Positions 30,798 through 40,700 of a stretch of 44,496 nt of DNA are shown in pieces. The DNA comes from Perkinsus olseni (taxonomy: Eukaryota > Perkinsozoa > Perkinsida). The first letter of the stretch is position 1. The number at the start of each line of letters is the position of its first letter. Position numbers and translations under genes: made by a program. The notes under the pieces are model-generated. The model ran no database searches. It saw only the letters and a list, made by a program, of their open reading frames with translations, and was not told where the DNA came from. The stretch lies in assembly GCA_013115125.1 (NCBI GenBank), contig JABANN010000272.1, positions 1-44,496 of the forward strand, in the 5' to 3' direction.

Positions 30798-31004
30798 ATG
30801 GCGCGAAGTTTTCCGCGGGGTGTATTTATCGGAGTTAGCTTGCTAGCGAAAGTTAGATGTGCAGCGCAGAACAAAGCCCGCGGAGGTGGGCCGAAGTGGC
30901 ACGCACACAAGGAGACAGACCGCAATTTAATAGTTAACGTCAAGCTGAAGAAATTTTTGCCCATCCCGACCCTCCCGGAGGGGGGAAAATGGTTCAAAAC
31001 TTAG
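30798..31004 (+). CDS. small basic protein, 68 aa
   Basis: An intronless frame from ATG 30798 to a TAG: MARSFPRGVFIGVSLLAKVR, then a basic stretch with KARGGGPKWHAHKETDRN and the end KKFLPIPTLPEGGKW. The N-terminus is amphipathic, basic and without acidic residues, so a mitochondrial targeting sequence is possible. The Gly/Lys/Trp-rich body suggests a small mitoribosomal or RNA-binding protein, but no family is recognised. The reverse strand is also open but looks less protein-like. Confidence 0.45.
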   Translation: MARSFPRGVFIGVSLLAKVRCAAQNKARGGGPKWHAHKETDRNLIVNVKLKKFLPIPTLPEGGKWFKT

Positions 31005-31334
31005 CACGTTTCACAATTCCAAGCTGTGTTCACAATGCCAAGCACTGCGTGCAATCTCAAGCAGCCACTGAGAGCTGTCTTGTGCAAGCACGCTGACGTG
31101 CTTGTTTTTGACAAATAGTCTCTACTGCTCTTTTCTACTCGCCTAATCACTCCTAAGCCATCGTGATAGTAAGTCGGCGTTAGACTGTAAACTGACAACT
31201 ACAGTGCTACTTCTCAATTGTACCTCACCAAACTCAACAAATATTTACTTCGTTACCCGAAATCTGAGGGTGACTGTCCGAAACTGTAACATGCACAATA
31301 TTCACTCTCTTCTCCCTAGCTCTCTCTCATCCTA

Positions 31335-31584
31335 CAGCCTTACGGGATTCGAAGGGCCGACATCGCTGTCCGAGGAGGGCCTCCATTGAAGACTTCAATG
31401 AAGTGGCCTGGATGAAGCACATCCTTGGTCAGCCCTGGAAGGGCTCCGGTGAGTCACTGGCGGTGAGTGTTGTAGTCTCCTAGAGTTCCGCAGCAAACTC
31501 ACCCGCTCGGCGGAGTACAAGTGGGCTGATCCGTGCTCTCGCTACTTCATCTTCAAGCACAACTTATCGGGGTCTATCCAATGA
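31335..31584 (+). CDS. 3' part of an unrecognised gene (two exons)
   Basis: Exon about 31335-31448 (with FNEVAWMKHILGQPWKGS) joins in phase over a 35-nt intron to 31484-31584 (EFRSKLTRSAEYKWADPCSR, ending at a TGA). The first exon may start at an acceptor near 31319 or 31334; the true start is not found. Beyond the TGA the same frame stays open with protein-like sequence (31588 on), so either the gene ends here or a further splice removes the stop. Confidence 0.4.
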
Positions 31585-31962
31585 TCTTTGGATGGGTACG
31601 AGGCCGACAGTGAGGTTGACATTGCAAGGTTCTCGGACCCCTTGGGTTCGGATTCTCTTTACTGGATGGAATGCTCTGAGCAAGTCTGGTCCTTTTTGGA
31701 GAGAACCTATCCATTCGTGAATACTCTGACGCATCTTAGTAGGTTCAACATTACTTGTTCTATACAGAATGGAAAAGAAGAACAACGAAAGGTAATCACG
31801 ATAGCTTATTTTACGCAACCGCAAGGAGACGATGGTTCGAGTTGGCGCTGTCCAGTTTTCTCTACCAGGGAACCTGAACTCAGAGCTCAAGCTCACTGCA
31901 CGGCGCGACCAATGTGCACATTGCTGGCAGTAGGACTCACCTTCGCCCCTCATTTGAGGAAG

Positions 31963-34900
31963 ATGAGATTGAGAGTGTTTTGCTCGTATTGGTTAACATA
32001 TGTTGTCGCGAGTCCGCCTTTTGTTTGGGCGCTGAATGATTCAGCCTGAATCGAGGGGGTATCAACTGTATTTTGCACCTCGACTCGGGATCCCTGAGTG
32101 GCGAACTGCGTGGCACCACGCGATTTGGAGCAAATCTGATGGCTTGGAAAACCTCTTCGAATGTGCTTTGATTCGGAGAAAAATGAATCATAAGTGTTCC
32201 CTGACTTTGATTCTGTGTATGTAGATACGCTTACGTGTACGGTACAGCCAACAGATCGTACGTCGGCCTTTATTTCGACTATATCCAGAATGCATCGCAG
32301 CCTGAGGGAAGGGTTGTTTATAACTGCGGCACAGACGCTGGTCGGCCTGATGGTTTGGTTGAGTAAGGTTGCTGGCAGCAACTTGCTGCTTTCTGCTGTC
32401 TTCTCGTTTTTCTTCGATCTTGACTGAACTGCTACGGGCTGACTCACACCAAATCTCATTAATACTGATCGCACAACAACCAACCAGTGTTTCAAGAGCT
32501 GAAGGGTGCACGCATGCGCACCGGAAAGTCTCCAACTGAGCACATCGGCAAGAGTCCAACTAAGTCGAAACCGGCGTTGGACTATGAACTTCAACACACG
32601 CTGGGATCGATTCCTTCCGTATTTCATTAAAATCTACCGCTCTGTTTTTTTTTTAGATTCTCAGACGGTTTGATTCAATTTGTGAGTCCTAGCAGTTGTC
32701 ACTTTGGTGCCACGGAACTGTTGAAGTCCGTGGTAGCTAGAGAGAAGCAAGCTCCCCCTGGGCTAAAGGTATGCTGAGTTGATCCCTAAACGGGAGAAAA
32801 ATTCCGAAACCGGAGTTTTTCACCCAGGTCCTCACTCGATTGAATGGAGATAGGGAGGTTTTGGCGTTTCTGCCCACGTTCGCTAAAGACGGCGTTGATG
32901 CGGACTTGCAGTTCTTTGTGAATGATAGGGAAGAGACTAACACTCCGTGGGGAAGAAGCTCACAATGGTGAGATGATGCTCTGATCTGTCGCGCGCCACG
33001 AAATTACTCCAGTGGAGTTCATTCGTTGATGGTGTCTTGCTGTCGTGGTGCGCGGCATTGTTTGAGAAGCGTGGTGTGAATGAGACATCCGAGTGGTCCA
33101 CTGCGCAGCTCTTGCCGACCCCCACTCTGAGACGACTCCAATCGATCCGAATTAGGGTGTCTGGTCCGGCGTTATTTTGGTGTTTAGATTGTAGCCCAAT
33201 TTTGTGGCGCGCGGTCAGGTACAGTAGCCCAGAGCATTCCACAGTACACGGCATCTACTGTTCTCAGAGCGAGTATCTCATGCTTGTGGACGTACCATTT
33301 GGTAAGGTCGCTGAGTATCTTTGACGATTTAGTAGAGCTGATGCGTATCGTGCGTGATTGATGTACCAAACCTAACTCTAGTGGATTCTTGAAAGGAATT
33401 TTTTCTTCAATATTATAGAGCATCGCACTCTACTAGCACAGCTTGTGTCCGGTATAGGAAAGATATCAATCAAGGGGCGCATCCGCACACAATTAAGGAA
33501 CTAGACACCATGTGCCGTGTGCATTTCGCGAAGTGATTTGACTCAACGTCACATCGCAATTTTCGCTTTGCGAAAAACGCCACCTCACGTATTGCGGGTG
33601 AAACTTCAATGGATTACTACAATGCGTTCTCAGCATATCCACCTACCTACGACCCCTGGGACCTCACCGGTCCGATGGTGGCTCCTGTGAGTTTGGACAT
33701 GACGAAGCAGGGAGGCTTGGTTGTCCAGCTCAACTCTGAGTCGACAAGTTCGTTGACAGCCTTGAAGCGTGTCGACCTACCGCTCAACAAGTGAGATATT
33801 CTCAATCGTACCGCTCCATTCCGAAATCATATCTGCCTCATTGCGAATCATCTCGAAACGAGTGCGCACGCTTTTCGGTGGGTTGAAAAAGGCTGTCGTT
33901 CCGTTTCCTCAGTCCATCGGCGGAGTCATTTAGTGGTGACAGCAGCAGAGGGTACGGCCCGTCGACGATAGTAGACTTCGAAGGCTTCCCGTTCGCTGCT
34001 ACTGGGCCAGGAAATGTCACCGGGGTGTCGATGTTCGAAACATTACGATGTAGGTCAGTGGCTGAACCCCTCCACAAAATTATATCCCCTGGCTGAATTT
34101 TTCGTTGATTTCAGGCCAGTACGAAAGTGCAGTGTCCTCGTTGCTCGATTGCAGTTTCAGCTATACAAGTGAGTGTGGTTGCATCTCGGGTAAAAGCTTT
34201 CGCTGGATGATTTTTTCGCGCAATTTATTCCAGAACGGACTTTTACAATTGCGAACGATTATACAGTTGTATTAGAGGAAAGTGAGAGAATTAAGTGCAA
34301 ACCTCGGTACGTCGGACTGTAAACCGCATCATAGAATACGGACGCGGTCGTGTTGGCGAGAAACTGGTACACTAAAAGGTGTTGTGGACTATGTTTCTCT
34401 GAGAACGACTCATTGATGCAAATCCGCCCCGCATGCTACGGCCGTCATTGATGGGTTAGTCACACCAACCCGCTCCTATCGCACAGCCGCCGTACAGAGT
34501 TATGACGAGGCCGTTGGTCCGATGGTGTTGGGTCATCTGGGGTTGAAATGGCTGCGATGTTTTCCCCCCTCTGTGATGGCTGGTAGAAATCCAAGCCGAA
34601 GGGTCCCGCCCACTGAAGCCGAAAATATCGGGAATGATTGCAAAACTACCGATTTCACGTTGTTGTCTCCGGTTTCCCTATGGGTATGAGTATAATTTAT
34701 ACTATTACTGAAATCACAAATATAAAGATAATGCACGCTACTTAGCATATGTTAGTATCGTGAAAAAGGGTACGACACTCTGCCCGTTTCGCAGCGCGAT
34801 ATTGAGACGGGAATAGAGGTGGGCGACAGTACGGGTACGGTCTAGTGCGGAGTACGGTACGGGTACGAGTACGGCTCCGTACCCGTACTACCCGTCGCAT

Positions 34901-36694
34901 CGGTTCCCAAGTGCCGTACTAGTACGCCGTACTTGAAATACGGCGTAATTTGATGCACATATGCGTTATTTCATATATTTAATACGTACTAGTCCTCCGT
35001 ACCCGTACTAAGTTGACAGTTTGGAACGTACTCCGTACCGTACTTTCCTCGACCTCAGTACGGTTGCCCAGCTCTAGACGGGAATATCGTAGAGAGTGTC
35101 TGCTACTTCAGCCGACTCGGAGCCGTTCAGTCGAGTGGCTCAGTTCTCCCGAAGTGCCTGCTCGGATATGAATGGGAATAACGTATGGTCACATATGGCT
35201 CATTCTCGTGACCTCAGCATGGGCTACCCTAAGATTGCCGAAGCTAGTAAGTCGAGATGAAATCGATCAATCGGGCTAGTTACACGCTTATTTAGACTCG
35301 GGATATTATGACGACTATTGTATTAAGGAGTTTGAAGAGGGTCGTCTTGTGTGGTCGATGTCTATGCGGCCGTTGGAGTGCCGGAATACTGAGTAAGATA
35401 ATGTTGATTATAAATTGCACGCATGCACAAACCGTTTCAGTTTGAAAGGGAAAGCACAGCAAGCGTATATGGTCCTGCGAGGGGTTCCGAACGTGGCTTG
35501 GTATCTTTACGGGACCTACCCTTCGGCCATGGACTGCAACTCGAATGCGGACTGGGATGGGAGTATCTTTCAGCAGGTTCAACAAGATTGCAACTCGAGG
35601 GAAGGAAGTAAGCTTGAAATTAGGTTCGGAAATAAAAGTGGAAAATTGTCTGTATCGAAAAAAATGAAACACCAATAAATGTGGCCACTATTCCTCGTGA
35701 CAGCTATACTGAGATACTGACCCAGTGCTGCTTCAATCAGTCCACCGTTCTCGCGCCAGGTGGCACAGTGGCCTCATTTTTGCATGTGGCATAGTGGCCT
35801 CATTTTTGCATGTGGCATAGTGGCCTCATTTTTGCATGTGGCATAGTGGCCTCATTTTTGTATCTGGCAGAGCTGCATGTGGCAAAGTGTGTTGCAAAGT
35901 GCAAGAAAGTTTCCCCTTCTTCATCTTCGTCTTATTCCAACCATTTTTTCAGACTGGGTTTGCGTCGTGCAAGGAGCATGTACGATTGAGGTATACCCAC
36001 GACCGCGAACCGACCTAAGTTGGGTTGCTTATGTCGTTGTGATCATAGTAGGTGAAATGCCTTCGCATTGTCCTTATTTTACCATACTGGTTGACCTCAG
36101 GTGGTGGCTATTGTGGCGACGTCTCTGTTGATCCGAGCGTTGTGTTCTCGCGATGGTCTTACTTCCGCCGGTGCTGTTTTGGACGCTAAGTCGTCTGGTG
36201 GTGAGTGCTCTCGACTGGAAATCAACTTAGGGTCTTTTTCGTGCACTGTATCAAGTGTGGTCATCTGTCGTTCTTGTTAGACGTCTCTTTCCTCTGTAGC
36301 AACTTTAAGATCTCAGAACGTACATTGCAATTTATGCAGAGATCAGCTATTCTGTCAGTGGTCAGGTGTGGTGACTCTGACCGGAGAATCGCAGCCAGCT
36401 CGGCATCATCGTCGCCACGATGATTCTCTCGGCCAATCTCGACCGCTCAGGAGATCGCCGAAGTGAGTGTGTCCTCATCCCGCATTTCCCGCCGCGTCAC
36501 TCTCGGACAGGAACTCGAGCCCTGGCATGCATTTCGACATGCCGGCTGAGAAGGTCGCGAAAGTTGTAGCGGCCGCGAAAGCTAAGATGCACGGGGATGA
36601 TTATGGCGGGGCTTCTCTCAACGGACAGGCCAGCGAAAGTGAGTTCGTGGAGCAATCTCGGAAGCGGTCGATTCGGATCGTTGCGGTAGCATGA
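31963..36694 (+). CDS. surface glycoprotein B, paralogue of A
   Basis: Exons 3 to 16 are clear: 32225-32362, 32657-32768, 32828-32967, 33219-33301, 33634-33790, 33934-34049, 34115-34168, 35112-35246, 35296-35392, 35441-35607, 35953-36047, 36101-36200, about 36355-36462 and about 36511-36694. Seven have the same length as their counterparts in A, and all phases agree. Words shared with A include NRSYVGLYFDY, DGLIQFVSPSSCHF, WYSSPEHSTVHGIYCS, STIVDFEG, NNVWSHM, MRPLECRN and VLRGVPNVAWYLYGTY. A membrane helix (LSWVAYVVVIIVVAIVATSL) and a tail with MPAEKVAKVVAAAKAKM follow. The 5' end is uncertain: a signal-like MRLRVFCSYWLTYVVASP starts at 31963, and exon 2 (about 32098-32193, TAWHHAIWSKSDGLENLF) fits A only loosely. 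Confidence 0.75.
32984..33218. mobile_element. MITE-like element filling gene B intron 5
   Basis: The intron 32968-33218 begins a few bases before GTCGCGCGCCACGAAATTAC and ends AATTTTGTGGCGCGCGGTCAG at the acceptor itself. The two ends are an inverted repeat of about 18 bp. A middle word (GTGGTGCGCGGCATTG) repeats the end. The counterpart intron in gene A is only 48 nt and lacks this sequence. Confidence 0.6.
33363..33510 (+). repeat. dispersed repeat R1, copy 2, in gene B intron 6
   Basis: Matches 13297-13450 along its length (for example GAGCATCGCACTCTACTAGC and ACAGCTTGTGTCCGGTATAG). The matching intron in gene A is 48 nt and lacks R1, so R1 was inserted after the two genes split. Confidence 0.75.
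34814..35076. mobile_element. hAT-type MITE in gene B intron 9
   Basis: It starts TAGAGGTGGGCGACAGTACG and ends (other strand) TAGAGCTGGGCAACCGTACT. It is flanked by an 8-bp duplication, GACGGGAA (34806-34813 and 35077-35084). The inside is full of GTACGGGTACGG/CCGTACCCGTAC words in both orientations and has no coding capacity. TAGAGGTGGGC ends and 8-bp duplications are typical of hAT elements. Confidence 0.85.
35765..35869 (+). repeat. 26-bp tandem repeat, about four units
   Basis: The unit ATAGTGGCCTCATTTTTGCA then TGTGGC is repeated almost without change in gene B intron 12. Single relics occur at 1379-1395 and 21171-21212. Confidence 0.9.
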
Positions 36695-37798
36695 TGCAAT
36701 TTGTGAAGACATGCAGAGGGCCTGGGGATTGAACTTGGGAGCGTTGATTGGAGTCGCGGATACAATACTACTAGGCCACACAGTCTAGTTAGAAAACTTA
36801 TTCTAGCTGATAGGACTTCATAGGAACCTGCAGTATCGCGCATAGGAAGGATTCTTTCATTTCAACGCCAAGGTCATTCAGGTTCACTGAGTGAACGGTC
36901 TGGCTTCACGAGCACAGCAGTAGTCCGGCATAGCACTTCGTCCATGGACGAGGAATCTTTCGGAACCCTTAAACGTCGATATATTCGGCAAGAATTTACA
37001 AGTAATTCCTAGTCAATCTCCAGCGCTATAGCGTGTACGTTCAAAAAGGGTCCACACATCATAGTTCGTTGGCGCGAACGAGTTGAGACTTCTAGTGGAC
37101 CGCAATCGAAAGCTCTCATGGTGAAGTTCACCAATATTTTTAATACAATTAATGAACCGGACTGATTACAGTATTAATCATGCCCACTTTCGTGTTATCA
37201 ATTATGGACTGTTAACACTGAAATTACAACACTTTCTCACCAGGTGGGCGGTACATCATGTTGGCGTCTCCGACGCGGTTGGTTGTTGAATCTTTGCTCT
37301 TATATCAGATCCCCGGTGCGTTCCCAGAGATGCCTTGGACCCATCACGGCGAGTGGTGGTGAAGCGGAAATGATTGCGCTAAGAAGATCGCATTGTCTAG
37401 CATACGGCCTGAATATCCCCCCCGCGCCTATCGTTTGAGAGGCTTAAGGCACCTTAGTCCGCGCATCCTGTTCGCGAGAGAAATCTTCGCTGTGCGCTAC
37501 TACTCGCCAGTTCACTCCGCCTTCCTCGCGTAATTCCCTTCCTCGCTGCAACGAATGATTTGCGTTTTTTCAATTCGCCGCGCGCCGGATGATACGGACC
37601 TTCCTCCTGGCGCTGAAGTAGCCAATCGGATCGGTTATCGCTTCGGCTGATTCCGTTGCTAGCTGGGAGAGTTGTGAACGATCGTCTGTCTACCACCAGT
37701 TCCAAGTTCGGTCAGGGAGCGGGAGCTTGGGACTCGGTATAAACATTCGCCCAAAATTAGTGCTCATCGTAGTTCTTAGCTGATTGATTTACTTTATA
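36695..37798. other. gap with a tRNA-like relic
   Basis: The minus strand at 36723-36786 has TGGCCTAGTAGTATTGTATC and then CCCAAGTTCAATCCCC, in tRNA D-arm/T-arm order, but the stems do not pair well. The remainder up to the ATG at 37799 has no recognised gene; it should hold the promoter of the helical-repeat gene. Confidence 0.4.
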
Positions 37799-40700
37799 AT
37801 GACATCCCGACTTTCGCGGCAAGTTGGTATGAAACTGAAAGACTCCAAGCAGGCACGCGTTGCATGTAAGCTTTGGAGGGAGCTTCGCGCGGCGTTGGGT
37901 AATCTTCCTGCGCAGGCGGAGCGGAGTTCCCGACCCCTCGGAAGTCGAAGCACAACTTCACAGCAATTTCCAAGCAGGTGAGAGGGTTCCTGAGATAGCG
38001 CTCCGCGATGTGCGGATGGGAGGTGGTTCGATATAGACGGGCAAAGCTGCGCGATATTCGGCCATGCTAGCTATAGCCGGGCGGTTGTCGCCGAGTGTGA
38101 GTAGATATCGCGTTGTTAGTCGCCTGCTCTGGAGGAAATATTTTCATGCTCTTTGAAGATAAACTGCTGTGTGGAGCCAGTCAATTAATGCCTCAACCCG
38201 GGTTCACGACTTCAGCTAAGCCAGAGCGCATAATTGCGCTGCGCGCAGGTTCAATTCCCTCCAGTCGCGCTTTTAACAACACTAGCGGCTTGGGCCACTC
38301 TTAGTTCCTTAGGTTGATGAAATGCTGCGCAGCGGAGGTGTCAAGGCAGGCGAAATGGTGAGTCGTATGGGGTTGAACTTCTTACACTCCAGTCGAAAGA
38401 ATCGCCCAAGGATACTTGAATTAGCAGCCGCCGCGCGAATCGCGGGGCTTGCCGGGAGAGGCGTCACAGTTTCCAGGACGACGTGGTTCTCGTGTTCTAT
38501 GGCCTCTTTTCTTAACAGACTGTTCATTCCGAGCAGGTTTTGGCGAAGATGGTCGACGCGGCACGGGAGCCTGTTCAGCTGTCGCAGACTCTGCAGAAGC
38601 TCGCGCGGATACGGAAGGTCCACAGCTTGAATAGGACCGTAGATGACCTCGCTGATAGGGTGAGACCTTTTTTTCTCTGCGTCGGGGGAATATGGGAAGG
38701 CGTCCCCTTTGCTTTTTTGGTTCGATGGAAGTGATTTTTTCTCACGAGGATCAATTTCGTTGCGCCACTAAGTCGCGTTTGATGGCTTAGAACGCAGAGC
38801 ATCCGCCGCACATAGGAAAGTACTCTGAGAGTAGTCTTAGGAGCGCCTCCTGGTTAACAGCTCCCGCGCACGAGGCACTCGATCCAAGTAGTGTCGAACT
38901 TTGATTTCAGGTCCTGGACCGTCTCGGTCGGATAAGTCTCAGTCACATACCCGCCAGAACCGCCTGTAAGAGGGCCACGCAAGAATAGTTGAATCGCTCA
39001 TGCCAGCTGGTTCCTCGTACATCCCTGGAGATATGTTTCTAGGCACGATTTTACGGTCTACGGAAGGTCTCCCCAACGCAAGTTCCTCGTCAATTGTGGA
39101 GACTATTAATGACGACCTGATACTGAAGGAAGGGTCTGTGTTGTTGAGCTCGGCGACGCCTTTGGACCTCGCCATGTTACTCCACTTCCTGTCCGGGCGG
39201 GCTAGTGATGAGAGCGCTATGGTCAGCCTGGTGGATGCATTGAAGCTGAGAGCACCCGAGCTTGACAACGTTTCTTACCCCATTGCGCTGACCTCGCTAG
39301 CAAAGATACCGTCGAGTGAAGAGGCGAGGGAAAGTGTCCTCGGGCAGTTATCGCAAGTGATTCCCTCTATGACGGGAGCACAGCTCGCCCAGACGTACGA
39401 AGGCTTACAGGAGATGGGCGTCATTGATGAGGATAATGCTGAGCGAATTATGACGAGCTTCTTGTCTATCACTAGCGGATTGGACGCTCGTGACTGGGCC
39501 CGTCTCATGGTTGCTGTGGCTCGTGCACGGCCACAAGATTTGCCACATTTGTTGGAGTGCGCGCAACCCCTTATTTCGGATGCCCAGTGGGGGAGCGCTC
39601 GGGAGCTCGTGGAGGTAAGGCTCACATGCTGCCGCGGGACGGTTGCATCAAACATACGCTACTTCGCTCCACAAATTTTAGGATCGTTTTTGGTTGTTCA
39701 GTACCTACCGTTCACGCTACTCAGCATGTCCATTTGAGAGGTGCCAATTCTCTAAATTTCTGCCAACTTGGCTCACTGGGAGGCCAAGATATTCGGGCCC
39801 TCCCGATCCTCTAGAGAAGTCCCCCGATTCGGGACTCCAGGATGGTCGGTCCTTCTCATCGCCGTTGCTGATGTTGTTAAGGGTAACAAATCGCAGATTG
39901 CGACTCGTTATCACGAAGGTGTCTGACCTCTCCGCTGGAGAACATTCGGTGGAGGTCTCCACGGCAGTACCATGGCCGGCTCTACTCGATTGGGTCGAGT
40001 GGAGAGATAGGAGGTCTGTTCGGTTCCTGCCATCCAAGCTTACCGAAACCTCGTGGAGGGCCGCGATTACAATTAGGCGCCTAACTCGTCGTCTCATACG
40101 CGCGCTTTTCACCCGGTTGATTCAGCTCGTTTGATCGAATGCCTCGGGGTTCGGGCTCGGATGTTGTGAAGCGATAGTTCGGCCCTGATCAAACAATCAT
40201 TCGGTATCACACAGGTTTGGACGACATTATGCCTGTCGTGCGGGACGAGTGGAAAGAGCCTGAGAACGCTCTCGATATATCGTTGTCTACGCAGCTCGCA
40301 AATTGTACAGATCATTCGTTTTGCCCGGTGAACTCCGATGCTCCGAAGACGGTTGGTGATGCCTTCCCTTCGTCACTGACATCGCAGAGCGACACTGCCG
40401 CGGGCTGCTGACATACCTCAGGGCGGGTCTATCAGCTTTCAGCTTGAGCCCATGAAAGCTCAGGATTCCACTGTGGAAGATACTGGCGTTGACTTATAAC
40501 GGGCAGTCATTTCGCATTGATTAGATCAACTTGATTTGCGTTGTTGCACGCGGCGCCGCTTCAAGACGGTCAGTTGTTGCATCCATGGGGCTCACGGAGA
40601 ATTTTTTGATTCAATTCCCTTGAAAATTTCAATAATCTTGTTAGAAGAATTCAATCTCCTGAAAGCGAACTTCTTCGTTTCCTGTTCACTTGAATCGATT

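Noticed and set aside
31588-32049. 153-codon plus-strand ORF
   Set aside because: It lies between a gene end and the start of gene B, overlaps a similar-length minus ORF, and no splice links tie it firmly to either neighbour; kept only as an unresolved note.
39694-40134. 146-codon ORF in the helical-repeat gene
   Set aside because: It is open but basic and unlike the helical repeats; the alternative frame (HVHLRGANSLNFCQLGSL) looks more like a repeat, yet meets a stop, so neither was accepted.
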